Below, piece by piece: positions 34,091 through 43,177 of a DNA stretch of 64,000 nt. Position 1 is the first letter of the stretch. Each line of letters starts with the position of its first letter. The DNA comes from a virus, in the IMG/VR virus record IMGVR_UViG_3300048591_001244, positions 1 to 64,000 of that record; one strand, 5' to 3'. A model generated the notes under the pieces. That model ran no database searches, was not told where the DNA came from, and was given only the letters and a program-made list of their open reading frames with translations. Made by a program: the position numbers and the translations under genes.

Positions 34091-37000
34091 TTAGTATGCT
34101 TTTCGATATGTTATAATAACAGTATTGAGAACAGTCCTCTCATTCTTACTGAATCTTGGAGATCCATTTAACCGATTGTCCTTTTCCATCTCTACACCCA
34201 TTTGAACATCGACAAGTCGACCATCTGTTGATAGTGGAACGGAAGAAAGCCACACCTTGTTGCGATATTCATATTCTGAATGATTAACCAAATCTAAGTC
34301 CGTTGCACTCTGATCAGACGTTGATGCAGTAAGTCTATCAAAAAAGGCTTTACTGCCCTGAAATTCAAAGTTGTCAAAGACTTTTTGCATTCTTGGATCT
34401 TTGGTTAAAGTAATGAATTTCAATAATGACGGATGAACCCTTCCATAATATTTTCCAACATCTCCTAAGTTGTGCATCCACAGCTCATTCTTCTTACTCG
34501 ACTGAGCCCAAAACAAAGGAAACAATGCAGGGTTCTGTCCTCCCGTATGCGTATAAGGCTGAATGCATATCCATGTATCCTGATCTGTTAATCCATGGAC
34601 TAAATCTCCTTCAACATAGTTTCCCGGAGCCAAAACACCAAGATTCAAACTCTCAGAATTTGTTATCAGGTCTTCTCCCCAAGCATGGTATAGAGTAGGC
34701 AGAAAAGGGTAAAACCCAGCGAACTGAGGTTTAAGATGATCAAAAGCCAAAGTAAAGTCACCGGTATCAGTCCCCCGTACTGTAATGTAAGTTTTCTTGT
34801 TTTTAAAGTCATGTCCTGAAATTACACCTACCCTCAAAAATGGCGTATCGCCAGAGAGTAGATTTCCATTAATTCTTTTCTGTAAAAAGGAGTTCATTCC
34901 TTTCACCGCACCAAGTTCTACAATCTCCTGTCCTAGCGACATGTAACACAAAGTCCTTCTTTTCACGTCCATCCATACAAAACCTTGAGGCGTTTCTGTC
35001 AATCCAAACTGATGTTGATTACCATAGAACCTACTACGCTCGTCATATCTTTCCATTACGCCACCTTCTCCCATTGTGACAGCCTGACCTAAAGAAGTCG
35101 CTAAAGCGGCTCTCTCATTGACAGGAATATATCCTGTAGCGTCCTCCTGCCAGTAGAACAACTTCATTGCTTTTGCCATGAAATTTGTAATAGGACCATT
35201 CAAGCCATTGACATCTCTGAAATTCCCGGAAGAGAACCTTCGAAAAGAATTGATCTGTTCACCAGGAGTTTTACGGAAAGAGTAAAGTCCACGATATGGA
35301 TATTCATTGACCGGCCTGTAGTTTTCCGGCGCCGAATCATAGGGAACAGTCAAATGATGATTTGAATATGCTTGATTATAAAGCCACTGCTCAATATTGG
35401 TATTGGAAAGGTTAGCTGTCTTTGCAGCTGTACGGCCTTCTCTAAGCAAGAAATTAGCATGAGATTCCAATGGAATACCTACCAAGAAACGATAAGAATC
35501 TGTATTTCCATCATAGTTTTGCTCTTTAGCAAAACAATGTAGTCCGATCGTAGCATCACCACCGAAAACTTCTATCCCGCTGATAATACCATTGCCAGCA
35601 ACAAGGGCAGACATGAAATTGCTATTGAAGCTTTGAAAATGACCAATTGGAATGTATTGATTATTAGCCTTTGCAGAATTTGAAGATCCTCCATAAAGGA
35701 CAACATTATTCTTTTTCAAATTAACAACCGGGCGGATATGATCAAACTGGCCAACCCTACTTGGATTCCAGTCAGTAACAATAACAGCTCCTCTTGCTCC
35801 AATGGCATCTTTTACGGTTCCGCCTCCTATGCTAATTCCCGGCGGAGAAAGCGTAGGACTTGCTCTCATTATATTTTCAAAAGAATTACCATTGGCATTA
35901 CCGGTTCCTCCTATATCAAATTCAGCAACAGAATTTCCAGAATCTATTGGATGAATAACTCCTTGCCTTCCTGTATTTGGCTGAGCATGAACAAATTTTT
36001 GTTGCCATGTTTGGCTACCGACAAGTTTGTTTACTATTCCTCCGGCAGAAGCAGCATATTCCATTACCACTTCCATCTTGGTAACTTCATTGAAAGAAGG
36101 AAGGCCATTGTGACGCAACTGAAAGTCTGGAGAATAGAACATCTCCATATTTGGAATCAATGGATGCAAAGCATAGTCATTTGAATGACTGGGCTGAGAC
36201 ATTGCTATTGGACCTACCGTTCCAAAACCATTGCCAATTATAGGATAGCAAGTACCCTGAGCGACAATAGTAGAATCTAAAGGACATCTTAAAATTGAAA
36301 ATCCACTGAAATAATTTGGAAGTTCGGCGACAGTAATACCTAAAGCCGTGGCAAGACCATTAAAATCAATATTGTCAAAGACTACACCAATTGAACGAAC
36401 AGTAGATCTTGGCCAGCCAAGATAGTTCCCATCCATTTCAATAACATCCATATCAAATCCGATGACATTTCCATCATCATCTAAGTCAGCAGCCTTTTTA
36501 TATCGTGCCGGAATCTTCTTATCTGCAATCCATCTGGCATAGGTAATGTTCCCGGCCAGATCATGCATTCCAATAGCATATCGATATGTTTCATCACGCC
36601 AGAGACTTTTTGACCAATAGTTAAATGTCATCCCAGCACCATCAGCAAAGTCATTATCAAGAACAACATCATTATAAACAGGCCCGGCTATTGGATGATC
36701 ATACTTTTTTATTCTGATAATTGACTGTATTGTAGCTCCATTAAATGCTCTTGCTTCTTCAGCTAAAGCCAATCCATTTGTTGACGGCCTTAATCCTGTA
36801 AATACATCTCCAGGGAAATACTGAGTTCCACCAATCGGATACCTAACAAAAGAACCTGCAGGACCAACAACTTTATAGGTTTGGTTCCAGCGGATTCCGG
36901 TAAGAGTTAAAATAGGATTCTGACTTGGTAAATGTCCCAAGAAATTTGTACTGCCATATCCCTGATCATCATGAGTACGATCAAGCTTAATACATTTTAC

Positions 37001-38224
37001 AGAAACACCTGCACTTGCATCCCAAGCAAAGTCTTTAGAATAGACAATGTTTCCCGGAAAGAAAATATTGTTGACAGTAGCAATGGTCTTAACTTTCTCA
37101 ATTCTAAGAAGAACCTGAGTGATATCTTCTTCTGTCAGCTGAGTAAGGTATTCACGCCCTGTAAAGTTTACTAAAATAGTATCTCCATCTTCTACATCAC
37201 CGGTGGTAACATTGGCATTGGAAACAGTACCGTCATAAATAACAACAGGCTCTTCATAAACATTTAAGTCCGTTCCAACAATCATAGCAACCCTGAGTCT
37301 GGTGTACTTTCTATCCAGATTAGTTATCTCAAGTTGAATTCCCTGAGAGGACAAAGTTCCATATGGATGACCTTGATGATTAGAATAGCTTGTAATGACA
37401 TTTGTAACTGCATTAGGTCCGGCCACACGAATAGGAAAAGTAGGCATAGACCAATTTGTTGCAGCGCCATCATTATCCAATAGCTGATAGACAAAAGTAT
37501 AAACTCCACATGGAGCATTTCCAACAAGAGGTTTCTTGAATTTTATTTGTCCTGCTTTAAATATAGGAGTCCAGTCAAGAAGCTCCAAAGGAATGTAATC
37601 GATCAGCCTGAATGGATTTCCTGATGGGTTGGCAAATACGGCTCCGGTAGCAGTAAAAACAGTCCCTGCAGTTTCTCCCGGACCATACAAAGTACTGTTG
37701 TAGATTATCTGTCCCTGAGCAACCATATACTGATTTCCCGCAACCAAAGAAGCCGGGTTAGTATATAAATTATGAAGCTTTGTATTTAAAATATTTAATG
37801 TCCGCGGAGGATTAAAATTGTCTGTCCAATAGCTTCCCTCAACAAAACTATTTTCCGGAAACAAAATTCCTTCAATAGCATAACGCTCCTGAAAGTTTAG
37901 TCCGATATGATTGTATAAAGGAGTGTATGTTGCCGTTAAATTTTGCTTATTGATTTCAAGAATACCAATCTCACCATTATGACGAAGTGTATTACCGATC
38001 CATGCTGAATGAACAACAATTCTTCCCTGACTTCCGGAAAGGCGAAGAGGAGAATATCCAGGAGTTAAATTTTGAATAGAGATGTTTCCTTCAGGAGAAG
38101 TTATAGCAAAGCTTGTTCCACCGGTATTTATCAGGTGAAAGTTTTGTAAATCAAATAGCGTTCCTTCAGGCTGATCGTAGAAGTCCTGAACAACACCGTC
38201 TTTAAACTCCTGCGCGTATTCCAT
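34091..38224 (-). CDS. Muzzle-like tail protein
   Basis: About 1377 residues. The frame opens at 38266 (1391 residues) but that would overlap the upstream gene by 65 bp; the ATG at 38224 (MEYAQEFKDG) leaves 23 bp. Beta-rich throughout with many Gly/Asn/Pro turns and no strong low-complexity regions. Size and place between the ring-protein genes and the cargo genes correspond to the muzzle protein of crAss-like virions, which forms the tail tip barrel. Assignment by synteny and size. Confidence 0.65.
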   Translation of the reverse strand: MEYAQEFKDGVVQDFYDQPEGTLFDLQNFHLINTGGTSFAITSPEGNISIQNLTPGYSPLRLSGSQGRIVVHSAWIGNTLRHNGEIGILEINKQNLTATYTPLYNHIGLNFQERYAIEGILFPENSFVEGSYWTDNFNPPRTLNILNTKLHNLYTNPASLVAGNQYMVAQGQIIYNSTLYGPGETAGTVFTATGAVFANPSGNPFRLIDYIPLELLDWTPIFKAGQIKFKKPLVGNAPCGVYTFVYQLLDNDGAATNWSMPTFPIRVAGPNAVTNVITSYSNHQGHPYGTLSSQGIQLEITNLDRKYTRLRVAMIVGTDLNVYEEPVVIYDGTVSNANVTTGDVEDGDTILVNFTGREYLTQLTEEDITQVLLRIEKVKTIATVNNIFFPGNIVYSKDFAWDASAGVSVKCIKLDRTHDDQGYGSTNFLGHLPSQNPILTLTGIRWNQTYKVVGPAGSFVRYPIGGTQYFPGDVFTGLRPSTNGLALAEEARAFNGATIQSIIRIKKYDHPIAGPVYNDVVLDNDFADGAGMTFNYWSKSLWRDETYRYAIGMHDLAGNITYARWIADKKIPARYKKAADLDDDGNVIGFDMDVIEMDGNYLGWPRSTVRSIGVVFDNIDFNGLATALGITVAELPNYFSGFSILRCPLDSTIVAQGTCYPIIGNGFGTVGPIAMSQPSHSNDYALHPLIPNMEMFYSPDFQLRHNGLPSFNEVTKMEVVMEYAASAGGIVNKLVGSQTWQQKFVHAQPNTGRQGVIHPIDSGNSVAEFDIGGTGNANGNSFENIMRASPTLSPPGISIGGGTVKDAIGARGAVIVTDWNPSRVGQFDHIRPVVNLKKNNVVLYGGSSNSAKANNQYIPIGHFQSFNSNFMSALVAGNGIISGIEVFGGDATIGLHCFAKEQNYDGNTDSYRFLVGIPLESHANFLLREGRTAAKTANLSNTNIEQWLYNQAYSNHHLTVPYDSAPENYRPVNEYPYRGLYSFRKTPGEQINSFRRFSSGNFRDVNGLNGPITNFMAKAMKLFYWQEDATGYIPVNERAALATSLGQAVTMGEGGVMERYDERSRFYGNQHQFGLTETPQGFVWMDVKRRTLCYMSLGQEIVELGAVKGMNSFLQKRINGNLLSGDTPFLRVGVISGHDFKNKKTYITVRGTDTGDFTLAFDHLKPQFAGFYPFLPTLYHAWGEDLITNSESLNLGVLAPGNYVEGDLVHGLTDQDTWICIQPYTHTGGQNPALFPLFWAQSSKKNELWMHNLGDVGKYYGRVHPSLLKFITLTKDPRMQKVFDNFEFQGSKAFFDRLTASTSDQSATDLDLVNHSEYEYRNKVWLSSVPLSTDGRLVDVQMGVEMEKDNRLNGSPRFSKNERTVLNTVIITYRKAY

Positions 38225-38945
38225 AGTTTGGTTCGTTTCCCAGCCAGAAAGCATTTGCATATCCACTTAACGGATCACTCCACATTGCAATCATTTGAGC
38301 TTCTTCTTCAGGAGATGGCTTTCCATCGTCAGCGTTACAATGAGCAGCAAGTCTTGACCATATTTTAAATTGTCCATCAATTTCATTTCTTCCATAATTT
38401 CGGCCACCAATTTTATGGCGAGATCGTTTCATGTACATGTATTCAATATAGCTGGAAATTGCACGTACATGATTCTCATTGATAAGCATCCAGCCCTCTT
38501 CATCAACTTCTTGAATTAAAAGCTGAACAGTCACTTTCTGATTGTGATAATTTTCATCGAAAACAAGTTCGTTATTTTGAATCTTCCAAGACAGATCTCT
38601 TCTACATGCAGGACCGCCAATATTAAACTCATAAGTTAAATTAAATGGAAGCTGAGAAGTATTTATTGCAAGTTGAACTTGGTTAAATTTTAAATCACAA
38701 TCACATCCATGATCGCCCAACATTGTAGCAAGAACAGCTTTTGCCTCACAAGGAAGTGTCGCCCTACACTGACAGACATCAAGAACATAGTTCTTTTTTT
38801 TGTATTGTGTAAAACTTCCAATTTCATTCTCAGCATCAGCAGCCCATATTTTAAATACAGGCACGAGCGTATTTTCCTCTATACCAAGATCATCAAGAGC
38901 CTGTTGAACAGCTCTCTTGATACTAACCTTTTTTTTTATGCTCAT
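38202..38945 (-). CDS. Tail ring / stabilisation protein
   Basis: 247 residues with a clustered set of cysteines (CQCRATLPCEAK, HGCDCDLKF). The helical middle (VRAISSYIEYMYMKRSRHK) and the end (MWSDPLSGYANAFWLG) resemble crAss-like tail stabilisation (ring) proteins in architecture. Its start overlaps the HU/IHF-like gene by 23 bp and its end overlaps the muzzle gene. Role by synteny. Confidence 0.55.
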   Translation of the reverse strand: MSIKKKVSIKRAVQQALDDLGIEENTLVPVFKIWAADAENEIGSFTQYKKKNYVLDVCQCRATLPCEAKAVLATMLGDHGCDCDLKFNQVQLAINTSQLPFNLTYEFNIGGPACRRDLSWKIQNNELVFDENYHNQKVTVQLLIQEVDEEGWMLINENHVRAISSYIEYMYMKRSRHKIGGRNYGRNEIDGQFKIWSRLAAHCNADDGKPSPEEEAQMIAMWSDPLSGYANAFWLGNEPNYGIRAGV

Positions 38946-39387
38946 AGCTTGCGTATTGCTTGTCAGTTTTCATTAATATATTGAACAGCTTCTTTCTCCA
39001 CTTATTACTGGCAAAGAACTTAAATCCCATATCTTCCAACTCTTTATTTTCAAAGGAGATTAAATAATTTTCGTTTATTCTCTTTGGATTAAAACAAAAT
39101 TCCTGAGTGACCTTATCTGGAAACAAATGTGCATTTTTCCATGGCTTAGGCTTTTCTAAAACTTGCTTATTGACAAAGATCGTAGTCCCATCTGCAAACT
39201 TAACCCGGTTACCATCTAAAACAGATTCCATCATTAAATCACAATACATTCCTATGATATTATTGATCGTCTTTTTTCTTAAAATAGGAACGTTCCTTTT
39301 CTTTACAACAAACTCAATAATCTCCTGCCTCTTAACATTGTGGTTAAAGATCTTTGCCTTCCTATGATATGTGGATAATCTTGGCAT
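38923..39387 (-). CDS. HU/IHF-like DNA-binding protein
   Basis: 154 residues. Residues about 38-75 (KKTINNIIGMYCDLMMESV then GNRVKFADGTTIFV) resemble the HU/IHF helical body followed by the 'G.kV.l.gfGtF.v' strand. The protein is strongly basic. IHF-like genes sit among the tail genes in crAss-like phages, so the context agrees. It may bend DNA at the portal or condense it in the head. Its ATG overlaps the upstream stop. Confidence 0.55.
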   Translation of the reverse strand: MPRLSTYHRKAKIFNHNVKRQEIIEFVVKKRNVPILRKKTINNIIGMYCDLMMESVLDGNRVKFADGTTIFVNKQVLEKPKPWKNAHLFPDKVTQEFCFNPKRINENYLISFENKELEDMGFKFFASNKWRKKLFNILMKTDKQYASYEHKKKG

Positions 39388-40205
39388 TATTGCTGCTCAA
39401 TGATAGTTTGCTGATTGGTATTATCGTTTTTAATATCGGCAATTTTTCTCTCTTCAATATTTAATTCTTTTGTCAAGATCATCATCGAAACATATTCTCC
39501 ACCCTGGAATGTCATTGGATAAGGATCATCTTCTGTCATTGGCCTACGCTTGTCTTTGAAGAACACCTTTCCCGGACCAGACCATGTTGTTGCCAGCTGA
39601 CCTATAAACGTATCTCCTGCAACATAGTTCGTTCCATCATAAGTGACAGCACCTTCAGAAACTTCATATTCTAAATCTTCCTGAATCTTTTGTTGTAAGG
39701 TATTGTCAAAGAAATCTCCATCCATAGGATTATCCAGGACAAAACGAAAATGAGCCTTATTTGGCGTTGGATATAAATAGAAGTCATCCCCTGACCTCAT
39801 GTAGTATGGAATCTTTGCTCTTAAAGAAGTGCGGTCAAGATCGAAAAAACGCTCTATTGATATACCATAGTAGGTACTATGCTGAGAAGTTCCGGAAACT
39901 CTCACCACTCCTTTATCATCAGGAAGGGAAAGGATTCTGGGAAGGACAACCTTTCCAAGTGTTATGCCACTGCAATATCCCGGCAATTCCTCTCCTGAAT
40001 CTACAGGAGTAAGGGTTCTGATTCCAAGATTCTGAATCCATACCGGATCGATATATCCCTGTCGCTGGAATGATTCTCGTTTTGACCGGGCAGCATATTT
40101 ATGAATGAGAAAATTGAGATGTGGTCTTTCTAATCTGTGGTCCTTACTGACTTTACTCTTTTCGGCAATAAGTTCTATATCTGAACGAAGCTCTCTTAGT
40201 GTCAT
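39387..40205 (-). CDS. Tail tubular / ring protein
   Basis: 272 residues. A helical, charged N-terminus (RELRSDIELIAEKSKVSKDHRL) is followed by beta-rich sequence (IPYYMRSGDDFYLYP) and a Gln-rich end. The layout of N-terminal helices plus sandwich is typical of head-tail connector ring proteins of podoviruses (P22 gp4-like) and suits the crAss-like ring proteins. It starts just downstream of a terminator hairpin, so it must rely on read-through or an unseen promoter. Confidence 0.55.
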   Translation of the reverse strand: MTLRELRSDIELIAEKSKVSKDHRLERPHLNFLIHKYAARSKRESFQRQGYIDPVWIQNLGIRTLTPVDSGEELPGYCSGITLGKVVLPRILSLPDDKGVVRVSGTSQHSTYYGISIERFFDLDRTSLRAKIPYYMRSGDDFYLYPTPNKAHFRFVLDNPMDGDFFDNTLQQKIQEDLEYEVSEGAVTYDGTNYVAGDTFIGQLATTWSGPGKVFFKDKRRPMTEDDPYPMTFQGGEYVSMMILTKELNIEERKIADIKNDNTNQQTIIEQQ

Positions 40206-40234
40206 GGCTTTAAGGATTTACTACAAAAATAAAA

Positions 40235-40259
40235 AAGGAGTCGAATATTCCGACTCCTT
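40235..40259 (-). terminator. Rho-independent terminator after the 356-residue capsid-region gene
   Basis: AAGGAGTCG (40235-40243) and CGACTCCTT (40251-40259) form a perfect 9-bp stem with a 7-nt loop. Read leftward it is followed by TTTTTATTTTT. It may set a lower level for downstream tail genes. Confidence 0.75.
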
Positions 40260-40285
40260 TTATTAATAATTATACAATTTCAATC

Positions 40286-41356
40286 TTAGGTTAAAGCTGC
40301 CATTGCCGCTTCGAATGCTGCAATACTTCCACCGGCTGCATTTGCATACAGAATGTAAGTATACTCAGCAATAGTTCCACCCGCATTGACCATGCTCTGA
40401 TTGGCATCAACAGTCCGTTTCACCTTGATTACATAGGTCCAGTACGAGTTTGCTGCAACAGGAGCTTCATTGATTGCCATGGCGTGAGAGCCGGAAGCAA
40501 GGTTTCCTGATGTGCGCTCCATAACCGGAACCATATTGACAAGGTGAGAACCTTTACCTTGCTGATATACAGCTGCAGTTGTCAAAACGCGGTCAGTAGA
40601 AGTAAATCCGGATTCCAGACGAACTTCTGTTGCTCCACCTTTTGTCTCTTTTGCATTGTAATACCCGCCGGTATCAGTCAAACGAAGACCCAAAGTTGTA
40701 CTTGTCAATGGATTTGTTGCTGAGAAAGCAGCCAGTACACAAGTACCTGTTGAGGAAGAAGTAACTGTTTCTCCTGCAATAAACACTTTTCCAGGAGAGA
40801 GAGAAGTAATGTCAATGTTCAGTGTTCCAGTAGCTCCCGAAGCAATAGTATTCAAGGCAACTCCTGTTGCTCCTGAAGTTCCACCTACAAGAGTATCACC
40901 AGCTGTAATTGTTGCTGTTGCAACGTTACCCGTGAGCAAATAGCCTACACGAACACCTGCAGTAACATAACCACGCTGATCACGATTGACCTTACGAGCC
41001 ATATCCATCAGCATATTTAACTTATCAGAAGCATTTCCAATAAGTGTTGCCGGAGTAGTATAAGCTACAGGCTTCATACTTCCTGTGTACTCATAGTCTC
41101 TTTTTGAGGCTCCTCCAAATGCAAACTTGTATCGCGTTGAAGCGATCATTGTAGCACTTGGATAAATTGTCACGACCTGAGCAACTTCCGTCACTGCAGC
41201 AAAGCGCTCATACCCGTTGTAGTCAACGGCTTTAATCGTAGGCAATCCTGAGATTGCATACATAGCATTGGCTCCTGTTCCAACCGTAGTGACATCTGCC
41301 GCGACAGGATTGTTCAACAGTGACCATGCCATAGGTGCATTGAATTCTGTTTTCAT
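40286..41356 (-). CDS. Probable auxiliary capsid or head-decoration protein
   Basis: 356 residues, unusually rich in Ala, Thr, Gly and Ser, beta-rich, nearly free of Cys. The middle (about 145-205) contains repetitive small-residue strands (TITAGDTLVGGTSGATG, IASGATGTLNIDIT) like an Ig- or decoration-type domain. It lies in its own unit, with a -7-like box upstream and a perfect terminator hairpin downstream, as expected for an abundant virion protein. Exact role inferred. Confidence 0.55.
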   Translation of the reverse strand: MKTEFNAPMAWSLLNNPVAADVTTVGTGANAMYAISGLPTIKAVDYNGYERFAAVTEVAQVVTIYPSATMIASTRYKFAFGGASKRDYEYTGSMKPVAYTTPATLIGNASDKLNMLMDMARKVNRDQRGYVTAGVRVGYLLTGNVATATITAGDTLVGGTSGATGVALNTIASGATGTLNIDITSLSPGKVFIAGETVTSSSTGTCVLAAFSATNPLTSTTLGLRLTDTGGYYNAKETKGGATEVRLESGFTSTDRVLTTAAVYQQGKGSHLVNMVPVMERTSGNLASGSHAMAINEAPVAANSYWTYVIKVKRTVDANQSMVNAGGTIAEYTYILYANAAGGSIAAFEAAMAALT

Positions 41357-41413
41357 TGTTTTTGATTTTTAGTTGTTAAGTAATTATTAAAAGCCCGCAT
41401 CTTTGGGGTTGTA

Positions 41414-41421
41414 CAAATATA
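41414..41421 (-). promoter_or_regulatory. Candidate promoter -7 box for the 356-residue gene
   Basis: TATATTTG on the minus strand, 58 bp upstream of the start codon at 41356, in an AT-rich gap. No convincing TTTG is found 19-20 bp upstream, so this is a partial match to the Bacteroidota promoter. Confidence 0.4.
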
Positions 41422-41428
41422 CTTTTTT

Positions 41429-42199
41429 TTATGATCTTTCAGCTTCCATAGAAACTTTTTGAGACTTCTGGTAATCTTCGAAAGTTCCGGTCAGTACAGA
41501 GGCCGCAATCTTGCATATTTCCTCATGTGTACTCACCGGCAATTCCGTTTGTGTAAGGTTATTAACAATTCCGGTTCCTGTAAAAGAACCGATTGTTGCA
41601 GTGAAAACAGATCCTACAGGATAGATGATCGATCCTGAATTCACAATTCCACTGACAACATAGTATGGCCGTCCAATTATCAATGCTGTTAAACCTTGAG
41701 TAATTGGCGTTTCATCAAACTTTACCCTGGTATGATTCTTTAAATAAGTCATTAGTCCTGGACCTAAAACAAGCTTACCCGAACTGAAGGTAAAGCCGGT
41801 TGCAGTCCTGCGATGAATGATTTTATTAACACCGGGTTTAGTAAATGAATTTTTGGAGAGATCAGATTCCTGATAGGTCTTCAAATCACATGGCTCCTGT
41901 TTTCCATTAACGGTAACAGTAGTCAAGAGATGATAGCTGAAATCAGGCGGAGTATCTGTTTTTTGACCTACAATAGAAATGGGATAATCATCAACAATGA
42001 TAGGATACAATTCTTCGCGTACCCTTTCAGGCACCTCAAAAGAATATCTCCTTTGCTGTTTGATATTGTCGTACCGATCTTTGACAAAGCTATCAATGGC
42101 AGTATTCAAAGCCTGATCTCGATCAGTACGACTATATCTTGGACTCTTGACCTTATCGGCCCAGAAATCCACCTTATCATGCATTTCCTTTAGGTTCAT
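41429..42199 (-). CDS. Head-tail connector (ring) protein
   Basis: 256 residues. The helical N-terminus with alternating charges (MHDKVDFWADKVKSPRYS..., AIDSFVKDRYDNIKQQRR) and the beta-rich remainder match the layout of adaptor/ring proteins near the capsid genes of podoviruses. It starts 1 bp after the upstream stop. Probably one of the crAss-like ring proteins; a family call needs profile comparison. Confidence 0.5.
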   Translation of the reverse strand: MNLKEMHDKVDFWADKVKSPRYSRTDRDQALNTAIDSFVKDRYDNIKQQRRYSFEVPERVREELYPIIVDDYPISIVGQKTDTPPDFSYHLLTTVTVNGKQEPCDLKTYQESDLSKNSFTKPGVNKIIHRRTATGFTFSSGKLVLGPGLMTYLKNHTRVKFDETPITQGLTALIIGRPYYVVSGIVNSGSIIYPVGSVFTATIGSFTGTGIVNNLTQTELPVSTHEEICKIAASVLTGTFEDYQKSQKVSMEAERS

Positions 42200-42200
42200 C

Positions 42201-43115
42201 TTAGAATCCGTCTAAATTTGAACTCGGTTCATTTACTATTTCCTCATCTTCCTCTTCTTCTTCAAGATTAGGAACGTTTTTGACTGCTTCTACCTTTTTT
42301 GTATTTGCTGTAGTATGCTTTGCAGCCTTTGATATAGAATCAAGGGTTGTCAGCATATCCACATTCTTTTTAAGGTATTCAACAGCAAGTTCTTTGGATA
42401 GCCCAAGACTTATTCCCATGTATACAAATCCACGTTCATTGCCGGTATTCTGGATATCTCCATTTGAAAGGGCTCTTTCGAAGATCTCGTGAATCCTGGT
42501 CTTTTCAGTGTCATTCATATATGGAAGGAACTTCTTAGGGTTTTCCATGGCAAGATCAACCAATGTACCACGAGTAATCTCGATCGTGTTATTTGATGGA
42601 TCCATATTGAACAGTCGAGAGAAGTCATTCAACTTATTCTCGCTCATATTATTGATGAAATTGAACACATCAATAAAAGTGGTTGCTTTTTGTAATGAAT
42701 CTTTCGCTTGCTGAGAGTGAGACTCTACTTTCCAGCGTGGCCGGCCAACAACATTTGGAGAATTTTCCATGAAGAAATGATGCTTAAAAATGTGCCATTC
42801 TTTTGCATCTTCCGGGTTTTTCAAATAGAAAACTCGACCATCGAGCAGAGTAAGCTTTTTAAACTTTCTGCTTCCATCAGCATTTGTACCAACCTGAATT
42901 CCAAACCAATACTTCTTTTCTCTTACTTCCGGATCAGGATGATTTTGATTCGATGCCAACTTTCCTTTAAATCCGGAAAATGTTGTCGATTCATTCTTGA
43001 ACATATTGGGTTTCATCGGATGGACCGTAATGATTCCCTCTCTTTCAATATCATCAAAAGAGCACACTTCTGTTTCGTCAAACACTTGGGGTTGACCAAT
43101 ATTTGTTCTTCTCAT
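42201..43115 (-). CDS. Capsid-region protein with acidic tail
   Basis: 304 residues. The N-terminal 110 residues are beta-rich (KKYWFGIQVGTNADGSRKFK), the middle is helical, and the end is strongly acidic (NLEEEEEDEEIVNEP). It is the first gene after the major capsid gene, following a terminator hairpin. The acidic tail may interact with basic partners during assembly. Family unknown. Confidence 0.6.
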   Translation of the reverse strand: MRRTNIGQPQVFDETEVCSFDDIEREGIITVHPMKPNMFKNESTTFSGFKGKLASNQNHPDPEVREKKYWFGIQVGTNADGSRKFKKLTLLDGRVFYLKNPEDAKEWHIFKHHFFMENSPNVVGRPRWKVESHSQQAKDSLQKATTFIDVFNFINNMSENKLNDFSRLFNMDPSNNTIEITRGTLVDLAMENPKKFLPYMNDTEKTRIHEIFERALSNGDIQNTGNERGFVYMGISLGLSKELAVEYLKKNVDMLTTLDSISKAAKHTTANTKKVEAVKNVPNLEEEEEDEEIVNEPSSNLDGF

Positions 43116-43142
43116 TTTTTTTGTTTTTTAAGTAAAAATAAA

Positions 43143-43170
43143 GCGGAGCCAACTCTTGGGATGGCTCCGC
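43143..43170 (-). terminator. Rho-independent terminator after the major capsid gene
   Basis: GCGGAGCCA (43143-43151) and TGGCTCCGC (43162-43170) form a perfect 9-bp GC-rich stem with a 10-nt loop. Read leftward it is followed by TTTATTTTT. Placement directly after the capsid gene would keep capsid mRNA high relative to downstream genes. Confidence 0.8.
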
Positions 43171-43177
43171 CGGAATA

